Positions 19,570 to 29,100 of a DNA stretch of 64,000 nt are shown piece by piece. The number at the start of each line of letters is the position of its first letter. The stretch's first letter is position 1. The DNA is taken from assembly GCA_902530595.1 (NCBI GenBank), contig CACAAX010000001.1:40377-104376 (forward strand). The letters run 5' to 3'. Under the pieces are notes generated by a model. It was not told the DNA's origin, made no database searches, and worked only from the letters and a program-made list of their open reading frames with translations. This DNA comes from an uncultured Alphaproteobacteria bacterium. GTDB taxonomy: Bacteria > Pseudomonadota > Alphaproteobacteria > Rhodobacterales > Rhodobacteraceae. The translations under genes and the position numbers were made by a program.

Positions 19570-20536
19570 AAGTTTTCAACTTATAATCTCCTTGCTTGAC
19601 TCCACTATTAGGATTGCAACACCACTAATATTTTGTGCGATGGCGGGTATTTTTTCTGAGAGAAGTGGTATCATAGATATTGGATTAGAGGGCAAGATGC
19701 TGCTATCTGCTTTTGTAGCTGCAACAGCGACATTCTTGACTGGGTCGCCAATTTTAGGATTATTTGCTGCTATTTTAGCTTCATGTGGTGCGTCTTTTAT
19801 ACATGGGTTCGCTTGTATTACAAATAGAGGTGACCAAGTCATAAGTGGTTTAGCTATAAATATTCTAGCATCAGGCTTGACAATAACCTTAGGAATAGCT
19901 CTGTTCTCTAGAGGTGGTCAAACGCCGCCTTTAGCATCAGAACAAAGATTTATGCCTATTGAGTTTCCTTTTCTTGATGAGATGAGTTATGTTCCAGTTT
20001 TGGGGGATCTATTTGTTGAAGTAATTTCAGGCCATAATATTCTAGTTTACCTTTCAGTTTTAGCCGTTTTTTTCACTTACTATGTAATTTTTAAAACTAG
20101 GTTTGGTCTTCGACTAAGGGCTGTAGGGGAGAAACCCGAAGCAGTTGATACTGCAGGGATTTCAGTAATTAAACTGCGATATCAATCTATTTTAATTGCC
20201 GGAATGTTATGCGGACTTGCAGGAGCTTATTTATCGATTGCTCATGGTGCGGGATTTGGAAGAGAGATGTCTGCCGGTAAAGGTTATATCGCGTTAGCAG
20301 CAATGATTTTTGGTAAATGGAACCCAATTCCAACTTTATTTGCGTGCCTTTTGTTCGGATTTTTAGAGGCATTAGGGGTAAGGCTAGAGGGAGTCGAGTT
20401 AATGTGGATTGGGGAAGTTCCAGTGCAAGTAATGCAGGCATTACCTTATGTTCTCACTGTAGTCTTGTTGGCTGGTTTTATTGGAAAAGCAAGGGCACCA
20501 GGAGCCATAGGCGTTCCCTATAGCAAAGAGGGTTAA
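19562..20536 (+). CDS. ABC transporter permease (BMP/nucleoside importer, second permease)
   Basis: Second permease subunit, 324 residues, about eight to nine transmembrane helices. CAMAGIFSERSGIIDIGLEGKM near the N-terminus, RAVGEKPEAVDTAGI and the GYIALAAMIFGKWNP segment mark it as the partner of the preceding permease. It begins at a GTG overlapping the preceding gene and finishes the four-gene importer operon. The last four bases overlap the convergent rimI stop. Confidence 0.9.
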   Translation: MPESFQLIISLLDSTIRIATPLIFCAMAGIFSERSGIIDIGLEGKMLLSAFVAATATFLTGSPILGLFAAILASCGASFIHGFACITNRGDQVISGLAINILASGLTITLGIALFSRGGQTPPLASEQRFMPIEFPFLDEMSYVPVLGDLFVEVISGHNILVYLSVLAVFFTYYVIFKTRFGLRLRAVGEKPEAVDTAGISVIKLRYQSILIAGMLCGLAGAYLSIAHGAGFGREMSAGKGYIALAAMIFGKWNPIPTLFACLLFGFLEALGVRLEGVELMWIGEVPVQVMQALPYVLTVVLLAGFIGKARAPGAIGVPYSKEG

Positions 20537-20952
20537 GTTTTTAAATTCAGTTTCATTATTATTGCATCCTCTCGTATACCTGAAATGTTTCTGTAATAAT
20601 TTTTTCGAAATCCGTATTCTATAAAATTTAACGAAAGATACATATTTTTTGCTGGGATGTTATTAATTCCTACTTCAAGAATTATAAAGTCGGCTGCATA
20701 ATATTTGGAAAAGCTTATAATACTCTTAAGTAACTTTTTCCCTAATCCTCTACCTCGGAAACTTTCTGCAACGCCAATAAAGTATATCTCTACCTCGCGA
20801 TCGGTAAGACCTAGTATAGCTATGGCATTTTGCTCTTTTTCGATCTTGATATTTTTAGACTTCTGAAATTGTTTGAAATCTTCCAAAGAGAACTGAATTG
20901 ACTCTATGTCTACACATTTCTTATAGAGATTAAAATATTCCTCAGCTGACAT
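20533..20952 (-). CDS. rimI: Ribosomal protein S18-alanine N-acetyltransferase-like GNAT protein
   Basis: Small GNAT acetyltransferase, 139 residues. The acetyl-CoA-binding loop is FRGRGLGKKLL (Q/RxxGxG/A pattern), followed by ILEVGINNIPAKNMYLSLNF, the RimI signature region with an Asn-Xaa-Xaa-Ala segment. Its start overlaps the tsaB end by 11 bases; tsaB-rimI coupling is common and supports the RimI call. It could acetylate a different N-terminus. Confidence 0.78.
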   Translation of the reverse strand: MSAEEYFNLYKKCVDIESIQFSLEDFKQFQKSKNIKIEKEQNAIAILGLTDREVEIYFIGVAESFRGRGLGKKLLKSIISFSKYYAADFIILEVGINNIPAKNMYLSLNFIEYGFRKNYYRNISGIREDAIIMKLNLKT

Positions 20953-21597
20953 CTAATGGTTTATCGAGTATTTTCGGTCCTTTATATTTGGCGAATAAAG
21001 ACTGACCAGGTGATATGTATAAAGGCTTTGGTAAAAATTTTTCGGAACTTACCACTTTTCTTGAGAAATTAAGTAAATCTCGGATAGATATCTCATTTTG
21101 TTCGATAAATTTTCTTAGTTTAATACTTTTTGCTATTTCCTCCGCTTTATATCCAACAACTACTAAGTCAGAGTGATCGTCGAAGGTTTTAATATCTTCT
21201 ATTTCTGAAGAGGATATAAAAATAGGCTCTTCATCTTTCAATATGCACCAGTAAATTTTATTACCTCTATATTTTAGGGAAATTAAAGCGGACTTATAGA
21301 TTTTTGATAGAGCTTGAAACTTGTTTACACCTATTAGTTGAATAGGTAAGGAACAACAGACACCCTTCATAGCAGATATTGATGCCCTAATCCCGTTAAA
21401 ATTTCCAGGCCCAGTACAGACCACAATTCTTTTAATTTCATGTATCTTTAAATTATTTTTATTTAAAAAATCTGAGAGAAAAAAAAAATTTTATCAAAAT
21501 CTGGTTGGTCTACATTTTTATAGTCAGAAAACACATTACGAATATCAAGCCCAAATTTTATATCTGAGGTAGTAAGGTCTACGGCGAGCGTGTTCAT
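20942..21597 (-). CDS. tsaB: tRNA N6-threonylcarbamoyladenosine biosynthesis protein TsaB, with an apparent frameshift
   Basis: Scaffold partner of TsaD in making t6A37 on ANN-decoding tRNAs. Two frames are needed. The ATG at 21597 gives MNTLAVDLTTSDIKFGLDIR and stops at about 21460, while the rest (IKRIVVCTGPGNFNGIRASIS onward) is in another frame; the glycine-rich TGPGNFNGIR is diagnostic for TsaB. The frames join at a run of ten A on the plus strand (21479-21488, ten T in the mRNA sense); adding one base or removing two restores about 218 residues, normal for the family. An open frame from GTG-like or ATG codons near 21424 would lack the actin-like N-terminus. Sequencing error, a real mutation or homopolymer slippage are all possible. 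Confidence 0.82.
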
Positions 21598-21608
21598 GGC
21601 CTTATTTC

Positions 21609-22166
21609 TCAAGCTACAGGTCTAACTTCGGTCACTTCAGGAATATAATGCTTAAGTAGATTTTCAATGCCCATTTTTAATGTCATCGTTGAAGAAGGAC
21701 ATCCAGCGCAAGCCCCTTGCATATGCAAGTAGACTATTCCTTCCTGGAAACTCTGAAAAGTTATATCTCCGCCATCTTGAGCAACTGCCGGTCTAACCCT
21801 AGTATCTAAAAGGTCTGTTATTTTTTTTACTATTTCAATGTCAGGTCCATCATGAATTTTGTGCATTGAGTCTCTAGACTCTTCTTTTAATATTTCCTCA
21901 CCAGATTGTAAAAAGTCCATAATCGTCCCCAGCAAAGCTGGCTTTATATGCTCCCATAAGAAATCTTCCCTCTTAGTAATTGTAATAAAGTCGCTGCCCA
22001 GAAAGACACCAACTACACCTTCTACGCCAAACAGCTTTTTCGCTAAAGGTGAACTCTCAATATTATCACCCTCATTAAAGTTGGCGGTACCTGTGCCCAA
22101 AACGGTTTGACCAGGTAAGAACTTTAGCGTTGCCGGGTTGGGTGTCTCTTCTGTTTGGATGAACAT
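21609..22166 (-). CDS. NifU family iron-sulfur cluster scaffold/carrier (Nfu type)
   Basis: Carries or assembles Fe-S clusters, 185 residues. An N-terminal Nfu_N domain (MFIQTEETPNPATLKFLPG) is followed after about residue 105 by the C-terminal NifU-like domain with the cluster-ligating CxxC in GACAGCPSSTMTLKMGIE. The two-domain form is typical of alphaproteobacteria. It lies between usp and tsaB on the same strand, 11 bases from the tsaB start. Confidence 0.92.
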   Translation of the reverse strand: MFIQTEETPNPATLKFLPGQTVLGTGTANFNEGDNIESSPLAKKLFGVEGVVGVFLGSDFITITKREDFLWEHIKPALLGTIMDFLQSGEEILKEESRDSMHKIHDGPDIEIVKKITDLLDTRVRPAVAQDGGDITFQSFQEGIVYLHMQGACAGCPSSTMTLKMGIENLLKHYIPEVTEVRPVA

Positions 22167-22227
22167 TATCTTTCTCCAGTAGTTATGTTTTTAATTTAGA
22201 TAGTCACCATTCTAGCATTTTTCAAGG

Positions 22228-22686
22228 TTAAGATACAGCTTCAATTCTTTCCTTTGTCATTGAGCCTGGAACGATAGTAACAGGTATAGGCAAGTTTCCT
22301 CCGTCTCGTGAAACTAATTGGCTAATTAATGGCCCAGGACCTTCACTCGAATTGTTTGCTCCTAAAACAAGTACCCCAACTTCCTTATCTTCCGAAATTT
22401 GATTAAGTACCTCAGTAGCTTTTTCTCCTTCTCGAATAACTAATTCAGCTTCAAGCTTTAGCTCGTCTTTCATCCAGTTTGAATATATTTGAAAATTTTC
22501 TTCAATCGTTTCTCTTGCTTCTTCTCTCATTTTTTCGGCAACGCCAAGCCAGTGTGTTTGATCTTGAGGTGTGATAATCGCCAGCACTTCAACACCACCA
22601 CCAGTTTTAGCGGCTCTAGTCGCCGCATAGTGAAGCGCATTTAAGAACTCGGGACTATTATCCATTATGACTAAAAATTTTCTCAC
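22228..22686 (-). CDS. Universal stress protein family (UspA-like)
   Basis: A 152-residue UspA-fold protein. It begins RKFLVIMDNSPEFLNALHYAA and has the nucleotide-binding-like GANNSSEGPGPLISQLV near residues 115-130, a degenerate form of the G-2x-G-9x-G(S/T) motif. Its role is not defined by sequence; it sits in the conserved glnD-murJ-trpS-usp-nfu order. Confidence 0.87.
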   Translation of the reverse strand: MRKFLVIMDNSPEFLNALHYAATRAAKTGGGVEVLAIITPQDQTHWLGVAEKMREEARETIEENFQIYSNWMKDELKLEAELVIREGEKATEVLNQISEDKEVGVLVLGANNSSEGPGPLISQLVSRDGGNLPIPVTIVPGSMTKERIEAVS

Positions 22687-22747
22687 AATTCCCCTATAAA
22701 AAAATTGCTATCCATAGTAACCTAAAAATCTAAGAAACATTAGATTT

Positions 22748-23758
22748 TTATTTCAAGAAACCGACTATCTCACGTGTCTTTTGTAATATTGGTCGAGAAA
22801 TATGATCAGCTTCTTCAGAACCCATTCGCAAAATTTCCACTATATATGTTTCTTCATTCAAAAGCTTCTTTATCTCTTTATTTATTGGATCAAGTTCAGA
22901 AATAAGGATATCTGATAGCTCATCTTTCAATTTTTTAAAATCTGATCCTGAAAATTGCTCCAATGTTTTTTCAATAGATTGATTGGCTAAAGTTGCATAG
23001 ATTCCAAGCAAATTTTCTGCTTCTGGGCGGTTAACAAGTTCTTCTTTAACGCTCGGTATTTCAAAGGGATCGGTTTTTGCCTTTTGAATTTTTTTTCTAA
23101 TAGAATCGCTATCATCGGTTAGGTTTATGCGAGACATCTCTGACGCTTCTGACTTAGACATTTTCTTGGTTCCATCTCTCAAAGACATTATTCTTGTGGC
23201 TGTTCCTTCTATAATTGGCTCCGGTATTGGGAAAAAGCCTGGCGTCTTGAAGTCATTATTAAATTTCATAGCTATATCACGAGTTAATTCGAGATGTTGT
23301 TTTTGGTCTTCACCTACCGGTACATGAGTGGCGTGATAAGCAAGAATGTCCGCAGCCATTAGAGTTGGGTAACAATAAAGTCCAAGAGAAGCATTTTCTC
23401 TATTTTTCCCAGCCTTCTCTTTAAATTGTGTCATACGATTCAGCCACCCAATTCTTGCTACACAATTGAATATCCATGCTAGCTCTGTATGTGTCGAGAC
23501 TTGACTTTGGTTGAATATAATTGAATTTTCTTGCCGTAAACCACAGGCTAGAAAAGCGGCGGTTACCTCGATAGTATTTCGGCGTAATTCTTTTGGATCT
23601 TGCCAATTGGTTATTGCATGAAGATCTACCAGGCAATAAATGCACATGGTATCAGCATCTTGAAGCTCAACAAATCGCTTAACAGCTCCGAGATAATTTC
23701 CTAAGTGGAGGTTTCCAGTGGGCTGCACACCAGAAAAAACTAATTTACTATCCATCAA
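22748..23758 (-). CDS. trpS: Tryptophan-tRNA ligase
   Basis: Class I aminoacyl-tRNA synthetase charging tRNA-Trp, 336 residues (family about 330-350). The HIGH-type motif appears as [13 protein letters not shown] near residue 13, and the KMSKS loop is intact in [13 protein letters not shown] near residue 200. Start alternatives are the first or second of two adjacent Met codons. It lies 14 bases after the murJ end on the same strand. Confidence 0.97.
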   Translation of the reverse strand: MMDSKLVFSGVQPTGNLHLGNYLGAVKRFVELQDADTMCIYCLVDLHAITNWQDPKELRRNTIEVTAAFLACGLRQENSIIFNQSQVSTHTELAWIFNCVARIGWLNRMTQFKEKAGKNRENASLGLYCYPTLMAADILAYHATHVPVGEDQKQHLELTRDIAMKFNNDFKTPGFFPIPEPIIEGTATRIMSLRDGTKKMSKSEASEMSRINLTDDSDSIRKKIQKAKTDPFEIPSVKEELVNRPEAENLLGIYATLANQSIEKTLEQFSGSDFKKLKDELSDILISELDPINKEIKKLLNEETYIVEILRMGSEEADHISRPILQKTREIVGFLK

Positions 23759-23772
23759 AAACGTCTCTTATA

Positions 23773-25320
23773 TTATTTACCAAAGTCATTGACCCAAAAA
23801 TTCTTATCCAATATACCCAAAAACTTTAGGCATGCAAAATAACTAATTCCTGATAGGGGTATGACCATACTCAACCATAGGATTGTGAGGACTTGAGTAG
23901 AAAAATACTGAAGTGTAAAAGATTTCGTCAATATTAACAAAATGAGCATAAAGCAACTGCTAAGGACAATCCTTGGTAGGCCCCGTTTAAAAGCACTATT
24001 AAAATAAAAACCAAATTTGTAGGTATGATAGACTAATGAAATAAACACCAACCAATTTGTGATTGCGTATGCTATTGGAGGCGCTAAAAACTTGAATATA
24101 TCTAGTAAGGTATAAGCAAGACTTACGTTTAAGAAAACAGATGCTAGCGAGTAATAAAAAGGTATCCTGATATTTTTCTCTGCAAAATAAAAGTTGAGTA
24201 ATAGCATTTGTAAGCTTATTGGTATGATACTTAAGCTGTAAATTGATAAAGCTTTACTGGTTTGAATAGCATCATTCACTAAAAAATTGCCTCTTTGAAA
24301 TAGAGACGATATGATCTCGGAATTCAAATATATTAAACCTACAGAGGCAGGCAGTGCAAAAATAAGGGACAGTTGCATAGACTGGTTTAGATATGAGTTG
24401 CCCTCAGCTTTTCGACCACTTTTTTTGAGTGAACTAAGTTTTGGTAGAGTAACAACATTTAAAGCAACCCCAATAAGCGCAATTGGAAGCTGTGCAAGCC
24501 TATCAGCATAAATAAGCCATACCATAGCACCATCAAAAAGTGATGATATTTGTCTACCCACTACGAGATTTATTTGTGAAACGCCACTTGCTAAACTAAT
24601 GGGTATTGATTTTAAAAATAGTTCTTTTGAGATACTTAGATTCGGATTTAAGGCAGATAAATTTACTGAAGTAAGAGAGATTCCATTCAACCTGCATGCT
24701 ATGAAAACCATTACTAAGTTGACAAAGCCAGAAGCCAATACAGCTACGCAAAGATTATAACCAAAATCACTAGAGTAAAGGGCAGAAAAAATTAATGAAC
24801 CAATAAGAAATAAGTTTAAAACACCCTGTGTAGCGGTACTGATGTGATATAGGTTGAGAGCATTAAGTACTGAATTGAATAATTGTACCAGTGAGATGAG
24901 AAGAATGTACGGAAACATTATCCTTCCATATAGTACGGCCAATTCGAACCTTTCGTCATATAAAAAACCAAACGCAAGTGCTTTTATTAAAGCAGGCATA
25001 AAAATCACTCCTAGTATTGAAATCAAACCTAAGGTTATAAAAAGAGAAAAAAACACAATTGTCACCAGCTCGTTAGTGTTTTTTTTTCTACCTTTGACAC
25101 CTATAAAAATCGGTATAAACACTTTATTAAATGAACCCTCAGCAAATATTCGCCTAAGCATATTCGGAACAGTAAATGCGAGTAAAAAAGCCTGAGCCAC
25201 TGGACCTGAACCAAGAAAGAGAGCCAGAAAAATATCGCGCAAAAATCCTAATATTCGGCTAAAGAGTGTCCAAAGACCAACAATTGAGAAGTTATTAATA
25301 AGAGCGGATTTCTTTGTCAT
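23773..25320 (-). CDS. murJ: Lipid II flippase MurJ (MviN)
   Basis: Flips lipid II across the inner membrane for peptidoglycan synthesis. At 515 residues with about 14 hydrophobic helices it is typical. The N-terminal SRILGFLRDIFLALFLGSGPVAQAF and RRIFAEGSFNKVFIPIF segments are MurJ signatures, the latter containing conserved basic residues of the lipid II cavity. Its start codon overlaps the glnD stop by one base. Confidence 0.95.
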   Translation of the reverse strand: MTKKSALINNFSIVGLWTLFSRILGFLRDIFLALFLGSGPVAQAFLLAFTVPNMLRRIFAEGSFNKVFIPIFIGVKGRKKNTNELVTIVFFSLFITLGLISILGVIFMPALIKALAFGFLYDERFELAVLYGRIMFPYILLISLVQLFNSVLNALNLYHISTATQGVLNLFLIGSLIFSALYSSDFGYNLCVAVLASGFVNLVMVFIACRLNGISLTSVNLSALNPNLSISKELFLKSIPISLASGVSQINLVVGRQISSLFDGAMVWLIYADRLAQLPIALIGVALNVVTLPKLSSLKKSGRKAEGNSYLNQSMQLSLIFALPASVGLIYLNSEIISSLFQRGNFLVNDAIQTSKALSIYSLSIIPISLQMLLLNFYFAEKNIRIPFYYSLASVFLNVSLAYTLLDIFKFLAPPIAYAITNWLVFISLVYHTYKFGFYFNSAFKRGLPRIVLSSCFMLILLILTKSFTLQYFSTQVLTILWLSMVIPLSGISYFACLKFLGILDKNFWVNDFGK

Positions 25321-28094
25321 TAATTTTTTAGCGCCTTCTTAAAATGTTTATCAAGATAAAACAAAAGCTCCTTCCTCACTTGCTCTAACTTTTGTGAGGA
25401 TGTAATTTTTTCGCCAAATAAATCATTTACATAAAATGTGTCTACAGCTTGCTCTCCATATGTAGCAATAACCGCAGACCTTATCGTAATTTGATTCTGA
25501 AATAGTGTATTTGTTATGTTATAGAGAAGGCCTAATCTATCTCGAGTATCAACTTCAATCATAGTTTGTTTATGCGACCCTTTGTTATCAAAAGAAATCT
25601 TTGTGGGAACCTCAAAGTACTTCTCACGGTCTTTTATTTTGTCTTGTTTCTCTAAAATTGATTTTGTGATAATCTCCCCTGAGAGAGTTTTCTTAACTGT
25701 TTCTAACAACTTTTTAGTTTTTCTTTCATCATATTTTTTTCCAAGATTGTCTTGTATCCAAAAAATGAAATTTGCTATTCCGTCTTTTGTTGTAAATGTT
25801 TTTGCATCAATAACATTAGCAGAGGCAATTGCTAGTGCTCCTGCCAATCTTGAAAAAATGCCAGGATGGTCTTCCATGACAAAAATTATCTTTGTTATAT
25901 CACGCTCGTTGTCATATGCAGGTTCAACCTGCAATGGATCTTGCTCAAGCCTTATGATCATTTCGGCTATAAGCTTTTGGGTTGGCGTATCTAAAACTAG
26001 CCAATAAGCATCAAAATGGCGCAAAGTTTCCTTTTTGATATCTTCATTGTTAAACCCTTGGAGATATCCCTTAAGCTTTATTTTTGCTGTATCTATTCGC
26101 TCTGATCTTGTTTCAACCTTGATATCTTTTGAAACCAATTTAAGTGTTTGAAAGTAAAGGCTTTCAAGTAGAGACTTTTTCCAATTGTTCCATGCATCAG
26201 AAGATACCCCTTTTATATCACAAACAGTTAGTATAAATAGTAGATCTAGTGTTTCTCTATCTGTGACATACTCTTGAAAATCTATAATTGTTTTTTGGTC
26301 TGATAAATCTCGTTTTTGAGCAAAATCAGACATCATTAAATGATTTCTCACTAACCAACAAATTTTCTTACGTTCACTATCTTTCAGAGAAAACCTTTTA
26401 CATAATTTGGTGGCAATTTTCTCACCCTCAATAGAGTGGTCATTTTCTAGCCCCTTTCCAATATCATGAAAGAGTATTGAGAGATACAGTACTTTTCTAT
26501 TAAGAGATTTCCTCGAAAATATTTCCTCTACAGCTGTTCCATAGTTTTTAGGTAATTTTTCAATCTCGGATAAAACTTTTAAGCATTGAATCGTATGTTC
26601 GTCGACAGTGAACCAGTGGTACATATTAAACTGCATTAACGCTACAATTCTGCCAAAGTCAGGTATAAATGCCCCTAAAAACCCAACTTCGTTCATTCTT
26701 CTCAGAACTCTTTCGGGATTGCCGTAGTCAATCAATAAACTTAAAAACAGGTCATTTGCCTCAAAACTATTTTTGAGCTCAGAGTCTACCAAATCTAAAT
26801 TTTGTGAAACTAGTCTTAATGCTTGTGGATGAATTAGTATTTTAGAATCGAGGGCACAAATGAATAACTTTAAAATATTTACGGGTTTTTCTGTTAAAAA
26901 ATTTTTATCTTTGATATTGAGTCTGCCTTTTTCAATAATTAACCCTGGTTGCAATTGCTTTAATGATCTTCCGGAAAGTCCCAGCAGTTCTGAGAGGTTT
27001 CTCTTAAATCCTTTTTTCTTTGCTAAATAATTCTCTTCTATTGCGGTTAAGAATATTCTCGTAAGATCTCCAACATTTTTTGCCTGCAGAAAATATTTTT
27101 GCATAAATATCTCTACGCCTCTTCTCGAGTTATCATCTTCAATATTTAAGCCTTTTGCTAAATCAGCTTGAATGTTAAAAGTTAATTTCTCATTAGCGTA
27201 ACCTGATATTTGATGAATTTTACACCTTATAAACCAAAGAAAGTTTTCCGCTTCTGTAAATATTTCTAGCTCGCTCTCCTTAAAGATCTTTTTCTCTATA
27301 AGGGATTGGATGTTATCGGTTCTATAAATATACTTTGATATCCAGTATAAGGTATGGAGGTCTCGTAGTCCTCCCTTACCTTCTTTAATATTTGGCTCCA
27401 GCATATACCGCGCATTAGCATGCTTAAGGTGTCTTTCTGCTCTCTCCGAAAGCTTTCCTTCCACAAAGATCGATGCTTTTTTCGAAAAAACTTTTTTCTT
27501 TAGCGTAGTCTCTAATTCTTCAAATAAGTCTCTACTTCCACATAAGTATCTCTTCTCCAGCATTGAGGTTCGTATTGTTAAGTCATCCAAACCTAGTTGA
27601 ACACAATCAGATATAGTTCTAGATGAGTGACCTACTTTAAATTTTAAATCCCAAAGTAGATACAATACTGACTCTACTACACTCTTAGCCCAACCTGTCT
27701 GACGTTTATTGGACAGGAATAATAAATCTATGTCGGAATAAGGAGCCATTTCACCCCTTCCGAAACCTCCTACAGCAACCAATGATAAGCTTTGACTGCC
27801 AGAAGGGTGAGTAAACGGATGAAATTTTTTATGGACTAGATTAAAAACAGTAGTAACCAATATATCTGTTTTTTTACAAAAAAGGGTTTTCGCTTCGTTC
27901 CCTAAAAAAGGGCATTTGTTTAGAAAATCAAAAGCGACTTGGGTCATGAGCTCATTAGAAGCTCTAAGCATGGATGTTATCTTTGCTCTTGTCTTCACAT
28001 CTGGATTATTGGGAATAGCTAAATCTAAAAGTTCCTTATTTAGCTTTTCTCTGTAACTATCCAATTCGATTATGGTCTTCTTTGCTGTCTGCAT
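25320..28094 (-). CDS. glnD: [Protein-PII] uridylyltransferase / uridylyl-removing enzyme
   Basis: Bifunctional nitrogen sensor that uridylylates and deuridylylates PII in response to glutamine. At 924 residues, the domains in order are a nucleotidyltransferase with GGFGRGEMAPYSDIDLLFL (near residue 110), a central linker, an HD hydrolase domain with LFHDIGKGLENDHS (near residue 525), and two C-terminal ACT domains (from about 750 and 850). All catalytic motifs look intact. First gene of the long minus-strand run glnD-murJ-trpS-usp-nfu-tsaB-rimI. Confidence 0.97.
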   Translation of the reverse strand: MQTAKKTIIELDSYREKLNKELLDLAIPNNPDVKTRAKITSMLRASNELMTQVAFDFLNKCPFLGNEAKTLFCKKTDILVTTVFNLVHKKFHPFTHPSGSQSLSLVAVGGFGRGEMAPYSDIDLLFLSNKRQTGWAKSVVESVLYLLWDLKFKVGHSSRTISDCVQLGLDDLTIRTSMLEKRYLCGSRDLFEELETTLKKKVFSKKASIFVEGKLSERAERHLKHANARYMLEPNIKEGKGGLRDLHTLYWISKYIYRTDNIQSLIEKKIFKESELEIFTEAENFLWFIRCKIHQISGYANEKLTFNIQADLAKGLNIEDDNSRRGVEIFMQKYFLQAKNVGDLTRIFLTAIEENYLAKKKGFKRNLSELLGLSGRSLKQLQPGLIIEKGRLNIKDKNFLTEKPVNILKLFICALDSKILIHPQALRLVSQNLDLVDSELKNSFEANDLFLSLLIDYGNPERVLRRMNEVGFLGAFIPDFGRIVALMQFNMYHWFTVDEHTIQCLKVLSEIEKLPKNYGTAVEEIFSRKSLNRKVLYLSILFHDIGKGLENDHSIEGEKIATKLCKRFSLKDSERKKICWLVRNHLMMSDFAQKRDLSDQKTIIDFQEYVTDRETLDLLFILTVCDIKGVSSDAWNNWKKSLLESLYFQTLKLVSKDIKVETRSERIDTAKIKLKGYLQGFNNEDIKKETLRHFDAYWLVLDTPTQKLIAEMIIRLEQDPLQVEPAYDNERDITKIIFVMEDHPGIFSRLAGALAIASANVIDAKTFTTKDGIANFIFWIQDNLGKKYDERKTKKLLETVKKTLSGEIITKSILEKQDKIKDREKYFEVPTKISFDNKGSHKQTMIEVDTRDRLGLLYNITNTLFQNQITIRSAVIATYGEQAVDTFYVNDLFGEKITSSQKLEQVRKELLFYLDKHFKKALKN

Positions 28095-28211
28095 AAACTA
28101 GAGTAATATTATATTTAGTTAGACTACACGAGAGAATTATTAAAAAATTTACAAAGTCTGGAAAGCTTTAGATTGAGAAGTTATATTAAATTGCTAGATT
28201 TTTGATTAAGT

Positions 28212-29081
28212 ATGAACGAATTTGTGTATCCAGAAATTAAGTCCGGCTTATATCTTGTTTCACTTCCAGTGGGGTGTCTAAGTGATATCAGTTTTAGAGC
28301 ACTACATATGTTAAGTAATTCTGATTACGTAGCTGGCGAAGATACTCGAAGTGTAAGATCACTATTTAAATTATTGAAAATTAGAAAATCAATAAAGTCT
28401 ATAATTTCATATCACGATCATAGCTCAGCTCATACAAGAGGGAAAATAATAGAATTAATTAAACAAGGCAAAAGTGTGGCTTTAGTCAGTGACGCGGGTA
28501 CACCATTGATTTCAGATCCTGGTTATAAACTGGTAAAGACTACAATTGAAGAGGGTTTTGAGGTTTTTAGCGTTCCTGGGCCCTCCTCTGTTATTGCGGC
28601 ATTAACAGTATCAGGCTTGCCAACGGATACGTTTAGTTTTTTGGGGTTTTTACCGAATACCAAAAGCAAGAAGAAAAAACTATTAGAAACGTATTTAAAT
28701 CTAGGCTCTTCTTTGGTTATTTTTGAGAGTGGCAAGAGACTACAAAAAACGTTGGAACTGTTAGCAGAAACTTGCAGACCATCCACTGAAATATGTATCT
28801 GTCGGGAGCTAACGAAATTAAATGAAGAGGTAACCAGGTTTAAAGCACAAGAAGGTATAAAGGTTACAAAAAAAATGAGATCCTTAAAAGGAGAGTTTGT
28901 AATTGTAGTAGGAAAAAATGAGGCTCGAGATTTTGACTTGAAAAACCTTGATGAACAGCTTAGAAAAATAAAAAAATCGATGAGCATGAAAGATTCAGTG
29001 GATTTTCTAGCTGAGAAGCTAAATATCCAAAAAAGAATTATATATAAAAAAGCCCTAACGATATTTAAAGATAACAATTAA
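28212..29081 (+). CDS. rsmI: 16S rRNA (cytidine(1402)-2'-O)-methyltransferase
   Basis: SAM-dependent tetrapyrrole-methylase-fold enzyme that 2'-O-methylates C1402 of 16S rRNA, 289 residues. GLYLVSLPVG near the N-terminus, VAGEDTRSVRSLF, SDAGTPLISDPGYKLV and PGPSSVIAALTVSGLPTDTF are family hallmarks. The usual PIGNLxD loop reads PVGCLSD, a mild variation. gshB follows after 19 bases, leaving no room for the yraN gene that often sits between them in relatives. Confidence 0.95.
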   Translation: MNEFVYPEIKSGLYLVSLPVGCLSDISFRALHMLSNSDYVAGEDTRSVRSLFKLLKIRKSIKSIISYHDHSSAHTRGKIIELIKQGKSVALVSDAGTPLISDPGYKLVKTTIEEGFEVFSVPGPSSVIAALTVSGLPTDTFSFLGFLPNTKSKKKKLLETYLNLGSSLVIFESGKRLQKTLELLAETCRPSTEICICRELTKLNEEVTRFKAQEGIKVTKKMRSLKGEFVIVVGKNEARDFDLKNLDEQLRKIKKSMSMKDSVDFLAEKLNIQKRIIYKKALTIFKDNN

Positions 29082-29100
29082 CCTAGATTGGTATGTATTT

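Noticed and set aside
28523-29077. 184-codon open frame antisense to rsmI
   Set aside because: It lies wholly opposite a well-conserved methyltransferase and gives a low-complexity hydrophobic and serine-rich protein with no known family.
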